The notes beneath the pieces were generated by a model. It saw only the letters and a list, made by a program, of their open reading frames with translations. It did not search any database and was not told the DNA's origin. A program made the translations under genes and the position numbers. A stretch of 29,847 bases of DNA from Seminavis robusta. Lineage: Eukaryota > Bacillariophyta > Bacillariophyceae > Naviculales > Naviculaceae. Below are positions 29,801 through 29,847 of this stretch, piece after piece; the first letter of the stretch is position 1; every line of letters starts with the position of its first letter. Where the stretch lies: contig CAICTM010001413.1 of assembly GCA_903772945.1 (NCBI GenBank), positions 1 to 29,847 of the forward strand. The letters run 5' to 3'.

Positions 29801-29847
29801 AACCGGGGTCCCCGGCATTTGCCCTTGAATTCTCCCTTCTTTTTTTT

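Larger units (their letters stand above)
27016..29847 (-). mobile_element. Ty1/copia-type LTR retrotransposon, 3' part, decayed
   Basis: Reading the minus strand from the window edge gives, in copia order, the integrase C-terminal region, an acidic linker, reverse transcriptase and RNase H, ending at a TAA at 27016-27018. The motif wording resembles the copia-like families reported from diatoms. The frame changes repeatedly and stops interrupt every domain, so it cannot make a polyprotein. Gag, protease and the integrase catalytic core lie beyond the right edge. Confidence 0.85.

Noticed and set aside
1..29847. tRNA or rRNA genes
   Set aside because: I looked for TTCGAATC-like T-arms with matching acceptor stems and for conserved rRNA stretches and found none that convinced me; a covariance-model scan would be decisive.

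Overview
This is eukaryotic nuclear DNA, most likely from a diatom (inference). Three loci (at 7.7-9.4, 12.5-16.6 and 17.9-19.5 kb) can be assembled into proteins only by removing short GT-AG introns of about 70-220 bases. The right end carries a Ty1/copia polyprotein resembling the copia-like families described from diatoms. A divergent EF-1alpha and a plant-type leucine-rich-repeat fragment with a cysteine-rich tail also fit. No species can be named. I saw no operon, bacterial promoter, CRISPR array, rRNA or tRNA.

Layout. 1-2.8 kb: no intact gene, only broken frames and a C21 run. 2.8-5.9 kb, minus: a 907-residue, mostly disordered protein with two Cys-Cys pair regions and a folded C-terminus, followed by a frame-broken tail; possibly the first ORF of a retroelement. 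5.96-6.38 kb, plus: the C-terminal part of an FkbM-type methyltransferase, head to head with it. 7.7-9.4 kb, minus: an intron-bearing but broken EF-1alpha. 9.4-9.8 kb: a large hairpin and a small tandem repeat. 10.3-11.8 kb, plus: a four-span membrane protein. 12.2-12.4 kb: a leucine-rich-repeat remnant. 12.5-16.6 kb, minus: a complete nine-exon secretory-pathway Ca2+/Mn2+ ATPase, the best-supported gene here. 17.9-19.5 kb, minus: a four-exon protein kinase with an apparent one-base frameshift in its last exon. 19.8-23.86 kb: a GC-richer element bounded by 61-bp terminal inverted repeats, with an extra internal copy of its end and decayed ORFs on both strands. Its right end abuts the C-terminal third of a QueA-like gene (23.86-24.29 kb). 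24.4-25.1 kb, minus: a class I methyltransferase. 25.9-26.4 kb, plus: a small anchored acidic protein. 26.8 kb to the edge, minus: a decayed copia retrotransposon with a candidate 3' LTR.

The genes form no single pathway. The theme is a gene-poor interval reworked by mobile elements, with several host genes cut or decaying (FkbM, EF-1alpha, LRR, QueA, perhaps the kinase) beside intact ones (ATPase, membrane protein, methyltransferase). I did not find a convincing novel multi-gene system. The leads most worth testing are the decaying EF-1alpha, the element/QueA junction, the FkbM/907-residue junction and the kinase frameshift.
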